A stretch of 64,000 nt of DNA from Cymodocea nodosa (lineage: Eukaryota; Streptophyta; Magnoliopsida; Alismatales; Cymodoceaceae): positions 14,344,501-14,408,500 of the forward strand of contig CM072338.1 in assembly GCA_036874045.1 (NCBI GenBank). Reading direction: 5' to 3'. Both the position numbers and the translations under genes were made by a program. The notes under the pieces are model-generated. The model saw only the letters and a program-made list of their open reading frames with translations, was not told the DNA's origin and did no database searches. Positions 10,167 through 21,479 of this stretch are shown here, in pieces. The stretch's first letter is position 1, and each line of letters starts with the position of its first letter.

Positions 10167-11275
10167 ATGGCTAGTATAGATAATACAACACAAGGTAGAC
10201 AAAAATCTTACATTAGTTAGAATGCAAAAGCAGATGCCACATTTTTGAGTATATTAGAAGATGTTTTAAATAAAGGGAATGGAAAGACACATGATGGAAA
10301 AGTTAAACAAGAAACATAGAATAAGGTAATAGAGTAATACAATAATGACACAAATGTAGGTATTACAAAGAAAAATGTTGATAGTCAAATTAAAACATGG
10401 CGACAGATGTATCACAACTACACAAAAATTATGTCACAAAGTCGTTGGGGATGGAATTACATACAAGGTCATATTGATATTTCAGATGAAGTTTGGAATG
10501 AATTTATTAAGGTAATATTTTTGAATGTGTTAATATAATTTGTATATTCTATATATGTTTTCTCATTTTTCTAATCTTATAAAAACACCTAGATTGTGCC
10601 CCCCTCAAAGGTAAACCATGTCCTATTTATGATCAACTACAATTGTTATTTGAAAGTAATATGGCTATAGGAAATGTCAATAGAAACCTTGAAACAATTA
10701 GTCAGAATGAAGAAGCCGTACCTATGGATGAACCAAATGAAATGACACCTTCACCAAATCATTTTCAATACTTCACACCACCAAGTGACAATCCAATGGA
10801 TATTGATGGTACTCAACTTCAATCTCCAATGCCTTCATCAAGAATGTCCAATGAGGTGAAAAAAGGAAAACATCCAAGGCTACATGCAGAGTCAACACAA
10901 CTAATGGCATCTTCATTTAAAGAAGCTACATTTGCTATTATGTCATTATGTGAAAAAGAAGAGGATAAAGTTAAAGCTCAACAAGAATATTATGATAATG
11001 TGACAAACATACAGAAAGAACAACGTCAGATCTAGAAAGAAGAACTTTAAATCCAGAAACAACAAGTTAAAGTGCAAGAGTAAATGTTATATTTGAAAGT
11101 GAAACAAGGAAGTCTTACGGCATAAGCTATAGAAGCATTATTGCAAATTGAAAGTCTTACTAACAGTGACAAATTCAAAGCAATGAATTTGTTAGAAAGA
11201 AAAGAATTAGCAGAACAATTTATTAGTATCCTAGTAGATATGAGGGTAGAATGGATTAAATATCACAACTTATGA
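10167..11275 (+). pseudogene. Harbinger ORF1: Myb/SANT-like DNA-binding protein, broken
   Basis: First gene of the PIF/Harbinger pair; in this superfamily the Myb/SANT-like protein partners the transposase for nuclear import and DNA binding. Exon 1 (10167-10511) starts MASIDNTTQGRQK and holds the helical pattern of the Myb_DNA-bind_3/SANT-like domain, including FLSILEDVLNKGNG, KKNVDSQIKTWRQMYH, SRWGWN and DEVWNEFIK. An intron with GTAATA donor near 10512 and AG acceptor near 10592 leads to exon 2, beginning PLKGKPCPIYDQL and running to 11275 with an acidic, coiled-coil-like tail. Stops at 10218-10220, within QET*NKV, VIE*YN and at 11033-11035 look like TGG-to-TAG and CAA-to-TAA changes. Confidence 0.8.
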
Positions 11276-11523
11276 ATGTACTTCTCTATTGTTGAGTAAT
11301 GTTGATGGATGTGATGAACTTTATTATTGTGGTGAATAATGTGTAATGTTGAATTTTAGACAATGATGATGACTATTGATTTTCATATGTGAATGCTTTA
11401 TTGCTTGATATTTTATATAAATCTTGTTATGTGAAATAAATGTTTTTATTATTGTTGAAGATTCTTATAGATTTTTAGGAAAAGGTGTACTAATCTCGTT
11501 ACTTCTTGTAGGTAATAATTATC
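11276..11523. other. Spacer between the two Harbinger genes
   Basis: AT-rich, no reading frame or motif recognised. Confidence 0.5.
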
Positions 11524-12782
11524 ATGAATGGTATGAATGGTTTGGAATTGTTAAAGAATATGCTTGAAGAAGAAAAGGAAGAAGAAGAAAGATGACAAAC
11601 ATTACTTCTTTCACTATGGAACTTCCATTTATAGTAGAGAAGGGCATGACTACATTAGAAGATTATTAAATCCATCATTGCCACATCAATCATATAATTG
11701 TCGAAAAATATATAAAATGAGTCAACATGTATTTCTTAACTTTTGTAATTTGTTACGAAAAGAATGTGACATGGGAAATACAAGCAATGTTAGTGTCGAA
11801 GAGAAATTTGCAATTTTTCTTGTCATTGTTGGTCAAAACCAACGATATGGAGTAACAAGTGAGTGCTTCTCTTGGTCTACATGGACTGTTATTACGTGCT
11901 TCAATGAAGTACTTAATGCAATTTTGAACTTACATAAACAACTTCTTGCAATGTCTCTAGCATCAACTTCAAGTAGAATACTGAATGATTCAAATGTGTA
12001 TCCCTATTTTAAGGTAAATATGTATTTTCATAAGAAATTGATTTGTACATTATTTTTTCTCATTTTCTTACTTATATGTTAACATAATTGCATTAGTGCT
12101 ATTGATGAAACACATATTAAGGCAACTATTTATGGAGGACAAATAGCAAGATTTAGAAATAGAAAAGGAGAGTTAAATCAAAATGTTATGGCCGCATGTA
12201 ATTTTGATATAGAATTTACATATATTCTTAGTAGTTGGGAAGGATCAGCTTTTGATGTAAGAATCCTTCAAGATACCGTCACAAGACATCATCCATTCAA
12301 GTTTCCATCAAGTATAAAATGACATTATTAAATATATATTTTTTATTTACACTAATTTTTAATTATATACAGGAAAGTTTTACTTGGTTGATGTTGGTTA
12401 TCCTAATCGACTTGAATTTATTTGTCCATATCGAGGAGTAAGATATCATCTATCTGAATATGAAAATAATAGACTTCTAGAAAATACAATTGAAAACTTT
12501 AATTATAAACATTTACAATGAAGATCAGTGATTGAGTGATCATTTAGAGTTGTTAAACATTGTTTTGCAATCTTACGAGGACATATGTCGTACCCTTATG
12601 ATACACAAATGAAGATTGTGATGGCTTGCTTCTTACTACATAATTTTATATGTAGAGTTGACAGAGCAGATTTATTAGAAGATCTAGAAAATGAGTTAGC
12701 TGAATTTGATCTAGAAAATGAAGAAATTGGAATTATTAAAGATGAGCTTTCACAAATAGATAGTATATTAGAAATGACATAA
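11524..12782 (+). pseudogene. Harbinger ORF2: DDE transposase, broken
   Basis: PIF/Harbinger transposase (DDE_Tnp_4 type). Exon 1 (11524-12013) includes YKMSQHVFLNFCNLLR, VEEKFAIFLVIVGQN, FNEVLNAILNLHK and ILNDSNVYPYFK before a GTAAAT donor; a one-base shift is needed in the purine run near 11564-11593. Exon 2 (from about 12086) has ISAIDETHI with the first catalytic Asp (usual AIDGTHI), FRNRKGELNQNVMAAC and SSWEGSAFDVRILQD with the second Asp. Exon 3 (about 12373 on) has YLVDVGYPN and PYRGVRYHL, then VIE with the catalytic Glu, directly followed by TGA (12537-12539), and finally IVMACFLLHNFICR. The acceptor before exon 2 seems lost. The triad survives but stops at 12519-12521 and 12537-12539 make it a pseudogene. 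Confidence 0.88.
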
Positions 12783-13350
12783 GAACAGAAAACAAATAGT
12801 AGATGAAATGCATGACAATATGAAGACTACCATGTGGGATGGACGTGACTTTTAAATCATTTCATATATAACTTTGTCAAATTGTTATGTTACAATATTT
12901 GAATATTTGTATGTTGATAATTTATATTTATGTTGTGAATTTTATTTATATATTAGATGTTAGTTAATAATTTTGAAAAGTAATTGTTTGTGATATGTTA
13001 TGTTCAAATAGTTAATACACAATACAACTTTTGTTCAATTTGTTTATGATATTATTAATAAATAAAAATAAGAAGAGTTAATATTTTTTCTTAAATATAT
13101 AAGTATTATGAAGTGAAGAAATAGAGTAAATTAAAATTAATTATTAGAATATTTTGATTAAAAAAGTATATTTCAATTTTGAACATTCTATTTGGCATAA
13201 ACCCCTTTGTGAGAATCTTAACTTTCCTAATTTTCTGAGACATGCACAAACAACTTTGATTTTCTAAAGAATTTGGACTTTCTAATTCATAAGAATTTAA
13301 ATTTTTTGTTTCTTTTATTTTTGAACTTTCCGACGTGCACAAACACCCCC
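12783..13350. other. 3' noncoding region of the Harbinger element
   Basis: Very AT-rich; ends in subterminal purine-rich tracts and the right terminal inverted repeat. A minus-strand open frame here (13106-13462) crosses the transposon border and is not a gene. Confidence 0.6.
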
Positions 13351-13353
13351 TTA
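13351..13353. repeat. Right TTA target duplication of the Harbinger element
   Basis: Matches 8573-8575. Confidence 0.85.
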
Positions 13354-14335
13354 GTATGTATTTAATACAAGTAAGAATGAAATCAAAATCTAAAGCATTG
13401 AAATCAAGTGTTTTTCTCCATTCCAGGTTATAATGTAGAATCAAATAAAATAAAGTAAGCACACCTTGTATAGCATAATGACTTTTAAGCTAGTCTACAA
13501 TATGATAAAATGAATTTTAATACAATGGCTCAACTCATGATATTATTTCTCAAATGTATTCCAATCATTCTCTATATTTATCACAACTTACATGATAGAT
13601 GCAATGAAAATTATGTTTAGCAACTAAAAATAAATTTGTTTACTCAATTGGATACTTTAACTTCTAGAAATTCTATAGAAAAGCACAAAAATACTCTTAA
13701 TTTGTGTAAGCACTTAGAAAAAAGATAACAGAGTATACTTTTAAGAAAAAATCTCAAATCACAGCTCTAATATTCTAAATAATAGTAGATTTTACAAGAA
13801 CACAGCAAACTAAAATAATAAGCCTAATCCAGAAATTCTGCAAACACCCCTATATTCGAAGATTTTTAACTACATGCACAAAAATTAAAAGAGTTTTTAG
13901 GAAAATATAAAACCATTAAATTTCATTCCCCTATAGTAGTAGAATTTCAAAATTTCAGAACCAAAAATTCTATTTTCCACATAACTAGGTATAGAAATAA
14001 GACTTTGAATTGGTCACCATTATTAGTTATACCCATTCAATGCATAACTAGATTCATGATCTAAATTGCAAACAATAAGAATCTAAATGATAAGTTAAAC
14101 AAGAAATGAAATCATAGTCATACAACTTCAATTATTTCAAAACTACATTATACTCTTATGTTTAGAATTGCATAACTATTTCAATATAACTCAGAATTGA
14201 ACATGTAAGTATTCAAAAGAAATGGCAGAAACCATAGATTCTCACAGAAATATGTGTAAAATGAGTTCAAACTTAATGTCATAGTAGAAATGAGATTTCC
14301 ACTCTATTCAACATAGTTTTATCACACTAAATTTT
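13354..14335 (-). other. 5' side of element C and unassigned AT-rich sequence
   Basis: The first 16 bases complete the Gag zinc knuckle of element C (first cysteine codon at 13369-13367; the second cysteine position is tyrosine). A short minus-strand frame extends to about 13460. Beyond that, AT-rich sequence may contain C's leader and LTR, but I found no PBS or LTR border. Confidence 0.4.
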
Positions 14336-14339
14336 CATC

Positions 14340-15310
14340 ACTCCATTGAAGCTCTTGTCAACACTTGGATATAGAAGTGGCCAAGAGAGTTAGGAAATGG
14401 TTTCACAAAATCTTTACCTTAAATATTAAAAACTTCTAATTCCAAAATAGGGTTAAGTGACATCATGTTTCTCTTAGATATTCATCCTAACTTTTGGTAG
14501 TTGTCACATCTTTTGCAATACATTGTAAAATCTTTAAATAGAGTGGGCCAAAAAAATCCACATTGAAGTATTTTAGTTGTGATTTTGCTAATACTAAAGT
14601 ATCTCTCACATGATAGATTATGATAGAATGCTAAGACACTCTCAACTTCACATTCAAGAATACACCTTCATATTATTTGATCTAGGTAATACTTGAATAG
14701 GTACAAGTCTTCCTAATAATAATACTTACTTAAAAAGAGAAGTCTCTTCTTATCTTGCTTTGACCATTGCTCTAGTACCCTTTCCATAGCTAAATAGTTT
14801 ACCAAGTCAACATACCAAGGTAGGGTAGTCACAAAGTAGAGCTACTCATTAGGGAACATATCAACATAGTCTAGATAGATGGTCAACCACCACATTCTCA
14901 CATCTTTTTTTACTCTATTTTTAAGGTCAAATTCTTGTAGTAGAAGAATCCATCTAATAAGTCTGGGTTTGGTGTCTTTCTTTATTAAAAAGTATTTAAG
15001 AATAGCATGGTGAGTATAGACAATAGTATACACTCCTATCAAATAAAGGTTCAAACTTTTCTAAAACAAAGACTATAACTAAAAATTCTTTCTCCTTGGT
15101 GGTATAGTTCATCTGAGCTTTGTTAAGAGTTCAACTAGCATAATAAATAACTCAAGGTAATTTTTTAATTATTTGTCCTAAAATAGTACCTATAGCAAAG
15201 TTGAAAGCATCACACATAATCTTAAAAGACTCTTCTTGAACAAGGGTACAAACAATAGGGTAAGATGATAAAACTTCCTTTAAGGTGTCAAAAGATTTTT
15301 ACATACTAGA
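14340..15310 (-). pseudogene. RNase H-integrase remnant of element D
   Basis: Minus-strand pol fragment. RNase H is recognised by [67 protein letters not shown] and [15 protein letters not shown] (usual VIVYTDHAALKYLL and [17 protein letters not shown]). Integrase follows as KILQCGFFWPTLFKD and C-x2-C (YCKRCDNY) and the start of the core domain, KDFVKPFPNSLGHFYI. Several frameshifts and stops; a D-to-H change occurs in the RNase H TDH motif (VYTHH). Confidence 0.85.
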
Positions 15311-15399
15311 GAAAAGTTAAATGATTGTTCTTTGACTAAAAGATTGGTTAAAGGCTAAGTAAATGATTCTAAGGGTCACCTTTATTATTTTGTAACTAT

Positions 15400-16090
15400 T
15401 GTAGAAAAGGAATAATTACCTTACCTCTCTCTTTCTCCACATCCTTTTCCTCTCTCTCTATTCATTCTTTTTCCACGTTCTCTTCACTCACCTCTTCTTA
15501 ATTATCCCCATCATTACTATTTTCCTCCTAAACTAAGGATTGTCCCTTCTTCACTAAGAGTTTGTGGATGCTTCTACATTTGGGCCCTTTATTTCTTTTC
15601 TCGAACATAGCATTAAAAGGACCTCACCAACATTTTCCTCTTCCCCTCTACATGGATATTCTTGAGATGGAGTGATTGAAAATAAATCTAAGAGCTTTGG
15701 AAACCTATCACTTATGTGCTCTTCAGACTTATTTAGCTTATCTATATTATCCTTACATGTAGCTAAAACATTCTATAGGTTAACAATGCTTCTTTCCAAT
15801 GACTTGGTAGCCTCATCTTTCCTATAGTTGGGCTAACTTTGGGGACACATGTAGTTAGTAGAATATGACATTTCGCTATTATGTCTTTGGAAATTATTTG
15901 AGTTCCACCATGTGTGTTGAAGATTTTTATTTTCTAACCTATAGGTTGGGGTATGGGGTTCATGTTAAGGTAATTGTTGATAATTTTGACCAAATATATA
16001 AAGTTGACAATCCTCACTAACATGCCTTATGAGTTGGCACCTCTTACATCTAGGTTGAGACATAAAATTTCTAAAAAGCTCATTATGATC
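15400..16090 (-). pseudogene. Gag remnant of element D
   Basis: A CCHC zinc knuckle (C-x2-C-x4-H-x4-C, CKRCQLIRHVSEDC) is intact on the minus strand at 16048-16007. The sequence downstream to 15400 is low-complexity Gag tail with many stops and no clear domain. Confidence 0.7.
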
Positions 16091-16172
16091 TATAATAGAA
16101 AATAACAAAATAATGCACAAGAAATGCAACTAAATGAACAAAGAATTGAAATTCAATAAAAATTGGTACATT

Positions 16173-16189
16173 CTCCGACAATGATGTCA
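16173..16189 (-). promoter_or_regulatory. Degenerate primer-binding site (tRNA-Asp type) of element D
   Basis: Minus strand matches TGGCGCCGTTGCCGGGG at 11 of 17 positions, all mismatches transitions. Lies 6-8 bases inside a TG/CA candidate LTR border at 16196. Confidence 0.6.
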
Positions 16190-16195
16190 AAAAAT

Positions 16196-17300
16196 TGATT
16201 AAAAATTGAATTTTTAAAATTTTATGTCGTAAATGCATGACATACAAAATACTATAGTAGCAAATATGAGTCGATCTATAAAGAAGAAGCAATTACTTCT
16301 AAATTTTACAAGTGAATGTCAAAATAACAGAGAACACACTTTACGTAGGAATTTGGAAGAATTAAGTGATGATTTTAAACATTCGTAGGTTTCAATCTGC
16401 CACTCCAAAAATTGATGGAAACCTGAAGTAAGGCACTATTACAGGAGCTTAAAATTTTATAAAAACAAAGTGTATGCAGTTGGAGAAGTTGTTTACAAAT
16501 AGAGTGCATAGATAGGTTTTGCACTTAGACAAAATTGCATTATAATCTTTGAAAAATTGTAACTTTTTTCAAGTAAAATTGGTTGTAAAGGAAAGCTGTT
16601 TGAATAGTCTAATAGGAAAAAATAACTACAAATAGATTCTCCAACATGATACTCCCTAGAAAGTATAGATTAAAAAACTATACATTTTGTAATATAACTA
16701 TGCTGCAAATGGACATTGACAAATTCAAAAATTCGTAACTTTCATTTCACTCCATGAAATTTAGTAAAACTAGTATCTATGGAAAGCTCTTTCAATGTAC
16801 TACTAGATAAAAATGAAACAAAATAATTTTGCTAAACCAGCATCTCACAGAAATCATAAAGCAGAGAGCAGATTTGCTTTGACTAAACCGTTTACTACAA
16901 AACACACCATCAACTTTGAAAATCCATAACTTTTTCCCTACAAATCGGAAAGCCATGAAATTTGTCTCTTTAAAAAGGTAAATTGCTATAATTTCATGAA
17001 AAAATGCTAATCAATATAGTCCATGATTGAGAATATAGAAAAAACTAAGAAACTTCTTAACTATATCTTGGAATTTGGCTAGCAGAATCCTACATGAACT
17101 GCTCTCAAGATTCCATGAGTACCTACATTCCAAACACACCACTAGATAAGGAGAAACAACATAAAACTATTAAAACAATGTATTCTAATTAAACAAATGA
17201 GTCTTAACAAGATTCATAGTGTTCAGTATTGAAATACAATCAAGAAAATAAGAAAAAGACCTCACGTCAAGTTGCACCCACAAGGATATCCTCCACAATT
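16196..17300 (-). repeat. Probable 5' LTR of element D (upper border not found)
   Basis: Noncoding AT-rich sequence directly 5' of the PBS on the minus strand, in the position of the LTR. It contains diverged internal repetition (sequences around CATAACTTTTTCCC and GTAACTTTCATTTC). No second copy exists in the window, so the end cannot be fixed; it may run to about 18 kb. Confidence 0.45.
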
Positions 17301-19540
17301 TTATCTTCCTCTTGCTTTAACCTGATTTTGACCTCTCATAATCACACATATGAGTGATCCTCCAAGTGTGGGGAGTCCTCAAGATGTAGGAAATACAAGT
17401 TTCATGAAGAGAAGACTGATGGACACTTGCTGAACTTTAGGTTGTGTCAATTTATGTTGCAACAAATCCTAATTAGAGCTCCACCCATTCTTCACCTCTT
17501 CCACAATCCTCTCCATGTTTTTCTCTTTGTGCTTGTTGTCACCAAGCCAAGGAAGTACCAAAGAGGAGAGAAAAGTTGCCAATCACGTATTGCCGCGAAG
17601 AAGAGAAGTGCAGGTTGCGATCGACTGATGCACCATTATACGTGAAGTAGGAGGGAAGGAGAGAGAGAACTGAGAAGAGGCTGGTGACTCTCTTCCCTAG
17701 AATGAGATGATGCCCTAGTCTCCACATTTAAAATAGTGGAAGATTTGTGGTCTTTCCCTTGAAGAACCTTGCAATTATACAACACCAATAATACTAAAGA
17801 AGGTGGGTTAGAGAAATAGCCTAATATGCTAGTTAGTGAGACCAACTTGCTCCTTGACATTATTAATCCACCAAAAATGAGATTCAATTTATGCGTTTCA
17901 TTGACATTAAAACATAATTTACATGCAAGTCTCTTGAAAAGTAATTATCATGTAAAGGATCACAACAACCTAATTAATTCTCTCACAAGTCCATAACATG
18001 CATAAATAATAACATGAAAAGTTACATAAATTGACACTTAGCATTGACCTACTTGATTGCCCTTTGGTTGTCTACACTTCAGCAAACTATTGTTTGCATG
18101 AGCGCAGCAACATGATTGTTGATTACTTCGTTGCGTACTTAGTCTCTATGATCCCCCATACTATTGCATCCTAATAGTAGTGTGCTAATATCCAATAGTT
18201 GATTGCTTGATCGTTGTTGCCCAAATGTCGCTCCCTTGTAATTTTTGCAATGTGGAGCTCGACCAATGTCATCGATCTCATGTGACGGTTGCTTGATGCA
18301 ACATTGTAATAGTGACACCTAATCAATAGTCATCTATTGCCCTCATTGTCGACGTTAAAGTGCTAAAAACCTTAGCTTGCTACTCGCTTGATCACCCCAT
18401 AGCTTTGCTCCTCATCACCTATGGTGGCACAACTTTTTGCCCACTTGACTCCATAGTGTCGCCCTTTGCCCTCCCTTAACCTCTAATTCATTAGTCTACC
18501 TGTAATGCAACCCTAGTGTTAGTTAGCCATTGTCCACATGCTTTTATTTGTAGCTCACTTGATAAGTGACAATCGATAGCCGATAGCCTTTATCTCTACT
18601 TGCAGCCTGCCGCCCTGCTTGGCTACCTGCTTATCACCTATAGCTTACAACTTGTTACTTGCTTGTGTTGTATCTCTTTAAACTATGTTGAGCTAGGCAT
18701 GACTCTAGAATAGTGTTATGCCAAACCTCTATTTATTAGTAGATTGCAGTTGACTTAGTTGATTCATTCATAGAAATTTTGGTCTATAGTGAGACATTGT
18801 TGAGGGGGAAATTGACAAGGGGAATGCTAGACATTGTAATCAGGAAAATTAGAATTGGTTTTATTAGTTTTCATGTTTTTTTCTTTGGATGAATCTTGTA
18901 TTCGTTCACCTTTCTAGGTGTTTTTTTTCCTAAAAGAGCAAAAAATAATGCCAATTAACTTGCTTAATAGAAAATGATGTCTCAAAGCTGAGTACTCGAT
19001 GGTTTATGCCTAATGAAGTATTAATGGGTTTTGTAGTTTGCAACGAAAACATATAGGTTTTATTCACCATAGGACTAGGCTTAATTGTATCTCATTAATG
19101 TTTTAATTGCTTCATTACATATCTTTTCTTGTACAAGATGAAAACATTATTCATTGTTTTTTTTAAAGTTACGTTATATTCTAGGCACATGGGGAGAACT
19201 TCATAGAACGTTAAAGAAGACACAAGACATCTAACATATTTCAATTTGAGTTAACTTAATCATATATCACAAAATGTTTTTCTTATATTAAAATAAGAAA
19301 TTCAACTTTAAAGTACGAATTTGAAGACTTAAATCCATGTCATGATAAAAGTTCTTTACCGTCACTAACCTCAAGGTATAACATGTATAAAACTGTTAAA
19401 TAAATTATCTATTGAATTCTGACAAAATAGATAAAAGACGAGGGATATATTTTAAATTTTTACCTCCGTAATTTTCATGTTGTGAAGTTTTCTAAATTTT
19501 ATGAAATTTAACTTTGAGATTTCGAAAAAAACCCCGCTTG
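17300..19540. other. Unassigned intergenic or LTR-like sequence
   Basis: No gene supported. 17270-17700 could be the outer part of element D's LTR. 18040-18700 is a moderately GC-rich stretch with many CTTGAT/GCTTG words but no frame or homology I recognise. A GAGGGGGAA purine tract at 18792-18800 resembles a copia polypurine tract but has no retroelement coding sequence in front of it. Confidence 0.4.
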
Positions 19541-20175
19541 GAGTCGTCCCGTTTTCGGTTTTCCCCGCACTCGTCCGCCCCCGCCCTCGAAGCCTCCCTC
19601 CCGTACACAACGTGATCTAACTCGCGCTAGAGCCTAGAGATCGCGCGCGATCGTCGCTTGGCACTGACCTGCTCTCCTCGCTCGCGTGGGAAGCGGAACT
19701 TGTGGTTCTTCCTCTTACTCTCCGGAGAAGGATGTGCGGTAGCAGCGATTCATGGTAGAGATGGCGACGACCGGGAAAGTGAGTTGTAGGTGGTTGGCGT
19801 GAGCTCCAACCGACGGCAGAGCAGCTAGTGCTTGGGCAATGGTGGTCAGTTTCGAGGGCTCATGGTTAGGCAACGAGATGGCTTGCTAGGGCGTGGGGTT
19901 GGCTCGGTTGTAGCGGCAGCGGGTTTGAGGATGCGATCGTTGTGGTTACCATGAGTTTTTGGGGACGCCTGTGAAATGTTCGATGAATTACCAGTAAGGA
20001 CTTGGCAAGCAAGACTGTGAAGCAGCATCATGAACTTCAGGCAGGGGAGGAGGGATTGCTTGACAAGCTCGGACTTCATCATTCGATCAAATTAACTAAT
20101 CGTGAAGACTGTGGAGAGACGAGTTCAAGGAAGGGTGACGGGTATGCAGACCCAACCTTGCTACGATGCCCCTCA
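19540..20175 (+). promoter_or_regulatory. GC- and CpG-rich island, candidate promoter and first exon region of GCP5
   Basis: A sharp local rise in G+C and CpG (for example CGCGCTAGAGCC, GCGCGCGATCG near 19620-19650) in otherwise AT-rich DNA. It holds a short plus-strand start, ATG at 19752 with nine codons (MVEMATTGK), ending at 19778 directly before GTGAGT, a consensus donor, in phase 0. This matches the phase needed to join GCP5 exon 2 at 40526. It would give an intron of 20.7 kb. This is inference: the GC island could belong to another gene or an unrecognised transposon, and no long open frame in it resembles a known protein. Confidence 0.3.
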
Positions 20176-21313
20176 GGTATTTAACCAGGGTAGATCCTGT
20201 CCATGCATTGGACGAAATTTTACTATTAAAACCAGCATGTGCTCTTTTAAGAAATTACGAGATTGCTAATACACATTAGCATGATGCCATTAGTAATGTA
20301 GCGAGGAATTAACTTTTAAGCATTTGCTAATGAAATGTCCAATAATGTTTGATATCATCTTAACTGTTACGTAAACTTGATGGTGACGTGCAAGTAGGCA
20401 TAAAACTAGTGAAACCATGCATTGTTTACATGTTAACTGGGAATTGACATTTACGAAATTTTTTTCTTAAGATAAAAGCAAGTAGTTGGTCAATAGAGGT
20501 GTAGGGACACCACACTATCTTGGTGTAAAGCTATGCATATGAATGATGTTAATTGTTGGTTGTTTGTAATTCAATAACGATGAGAATGAAATTAGTAACG
20601 ATAGAAGAATTCTTACATTTTAGAGTAGGTGGTTAGGTGATTAATTGAGAAACATATGGAGATTCTTTCTTAACTCTAAAATTTTCTATTAGTTTTTTAA
20701 GTAAATGAATGGCTTCATTGTTGATCTACTCAACATAAATTCAAATTAATTTTCTGTGGTTTTAGTTGCATGTTTTAGTCTTTGCTTAATTATCCTTTTC
20801 CATAATTTCTTAATATAATTCATTAACTTAATACCATGATAATTATTACAATTTTATGTCTCCATTATTCTTAAATATAGGTATTAAAAAACTCTTTCTC
20901 CATTCATCTAATATCTTCTTTATCTTTATAATTATATTAAAAAAATTACTTGAATTGTTGCCTTGCATGCATAGTCTACAACCACATGTCCTCCCTTTTC
21001 AACCTTCTCCTTATATTGCCACCATGCATGCATGGTGCGCAACAACACCTTGCTCCCACACATCCTTCCCCTCTTGCATGAACATGCTAACTTCCCTCTT
21101 ATATTGTTACCACCCACATGCAACCTACACATCATCACACTTATGCCTTTGAGCTCCTTGTGCCATGATTAGACATCCATGAATATCAACATCTCAACAC
21201 ATGAATGTGTTAGCCTCCTAACCCTTTCTTTGAAACTTGTGAGGCACATACACCACGTTAGTTGGCTGAAGTTACTTATGCATAGGTTTATGTCATCTAC
21301 ATCAAATATATTT
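20176..21313. other. Noncoding sequence left of copia element E
   Basis: AT-rich, with C-rich and CATGCATG-rich stretches around 20960-21130. Small open frames on both strands lack any recognisable motif. Would be intron 1 if the first exon is at 19.75 kb. Confidence 0.4.
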
Positions 21314-21318
21314 ATATG
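21314..21318. repeat. Left target-site duplication of element E (ATATG)
   Basis: Directly precedes the TGTTGGAG start of E's LTR; recurs at 37912-37916. Confidence 0.88.
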
Positions 21319-21445
21319 TGTTGGAGAAATGGAGGGAGAAAAATGTATTCTTTATTCAATAGTATATAAGGGACATATATAGATACATAAATGGATATCC
21401 ATTTAGAGATAAATAAGTATAACATTATTTATCTTAACTCTAACA
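21319..21445 (-). repeat. 3' LTR of copia E
   Basis: 127 bp, TGTTGGAG...TCTAACA. Differs from the 5' LTR by a roughly 16-bp deletion and several substitutions. Contains the 16-bp palindrome AAATGGATATCCATTT at 21389-21404. Confidence 0.88.
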
Positions 21446-21479
21446 CTATCTCTTAAGTTAGAGCATATATATTAATCAT

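Larger units (their letters stand above)
8576..13350 (+). mobile_element. PIF/Harbinger DNA transposon, near-complete but decayed
   Basis: 4775-bp element with short terminal inverted repeats (left GGGGGGGTTTGTGC at 8576-8589; right, reverse-complemented, GGGGGTGTTTGTGC at 13350-13337) and TTA duplications. It carries the two genes expected of PIF/Harbinger, both on the plus strand: a Myb/SANT-like protein (10167-11275) and a DDE transposase (11524-12782). Both have stop codons. Insertion is exactly within the Gag zinc knuckle of element C; with the transposon removed, the C-x2-[C/Y]-x4-H-x4-C spacing is recovered. 5' and 3' noncoding regions (8690-10160 and 12783-13350) hold minisatellite repeats but no further gene. 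Confidence 0.92.
14340..16198 (-). mobile_element. Athila-like element D, internally deleted
   Basis: Minus-strand Ty3/gypsy remnant. From the 5' side: PBS 16189-16173, Gag with zinc knuckle (16048-16007), RNase H (about 15300-14830), then the integrase HHCC region and the beginning of the integrase core (14640-14340). The protease and most of reverse transcriptase are missing between Gag and RNase H, and the integrase is cut off at about 14340 with no 3' LTR recognised. The 5' LTR probably occupies the sequence above 16196. Confidence 0.8.

Noticed and set aside
17427..17887. Overlapping open frames on both strands near 17.4-17.9 kb
   Set aside because: No recognisable motif, and the frames overlap each other; probably outer LTR sequence of element D.
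18780..18830. GAGGGGGAA tract resembling a copia polypurine tract and 3' LTR start
   Set aside because: No RNase H coding sequence precedes it and no LTR pair or duplication could be found.
19846..20184. Open frames of 60-78 codons in the GC-rich island (both strands)
   Set aside because: Long frames are expected by chance in GC-rich sequence; neither shows a known domain. Only the island itself is reported.
20856..21382. Small open frames left of element E
   Set aside because: Low-complexity, His/Thr/Leu-rich chance frames; the last one runs across the LTR border of E.
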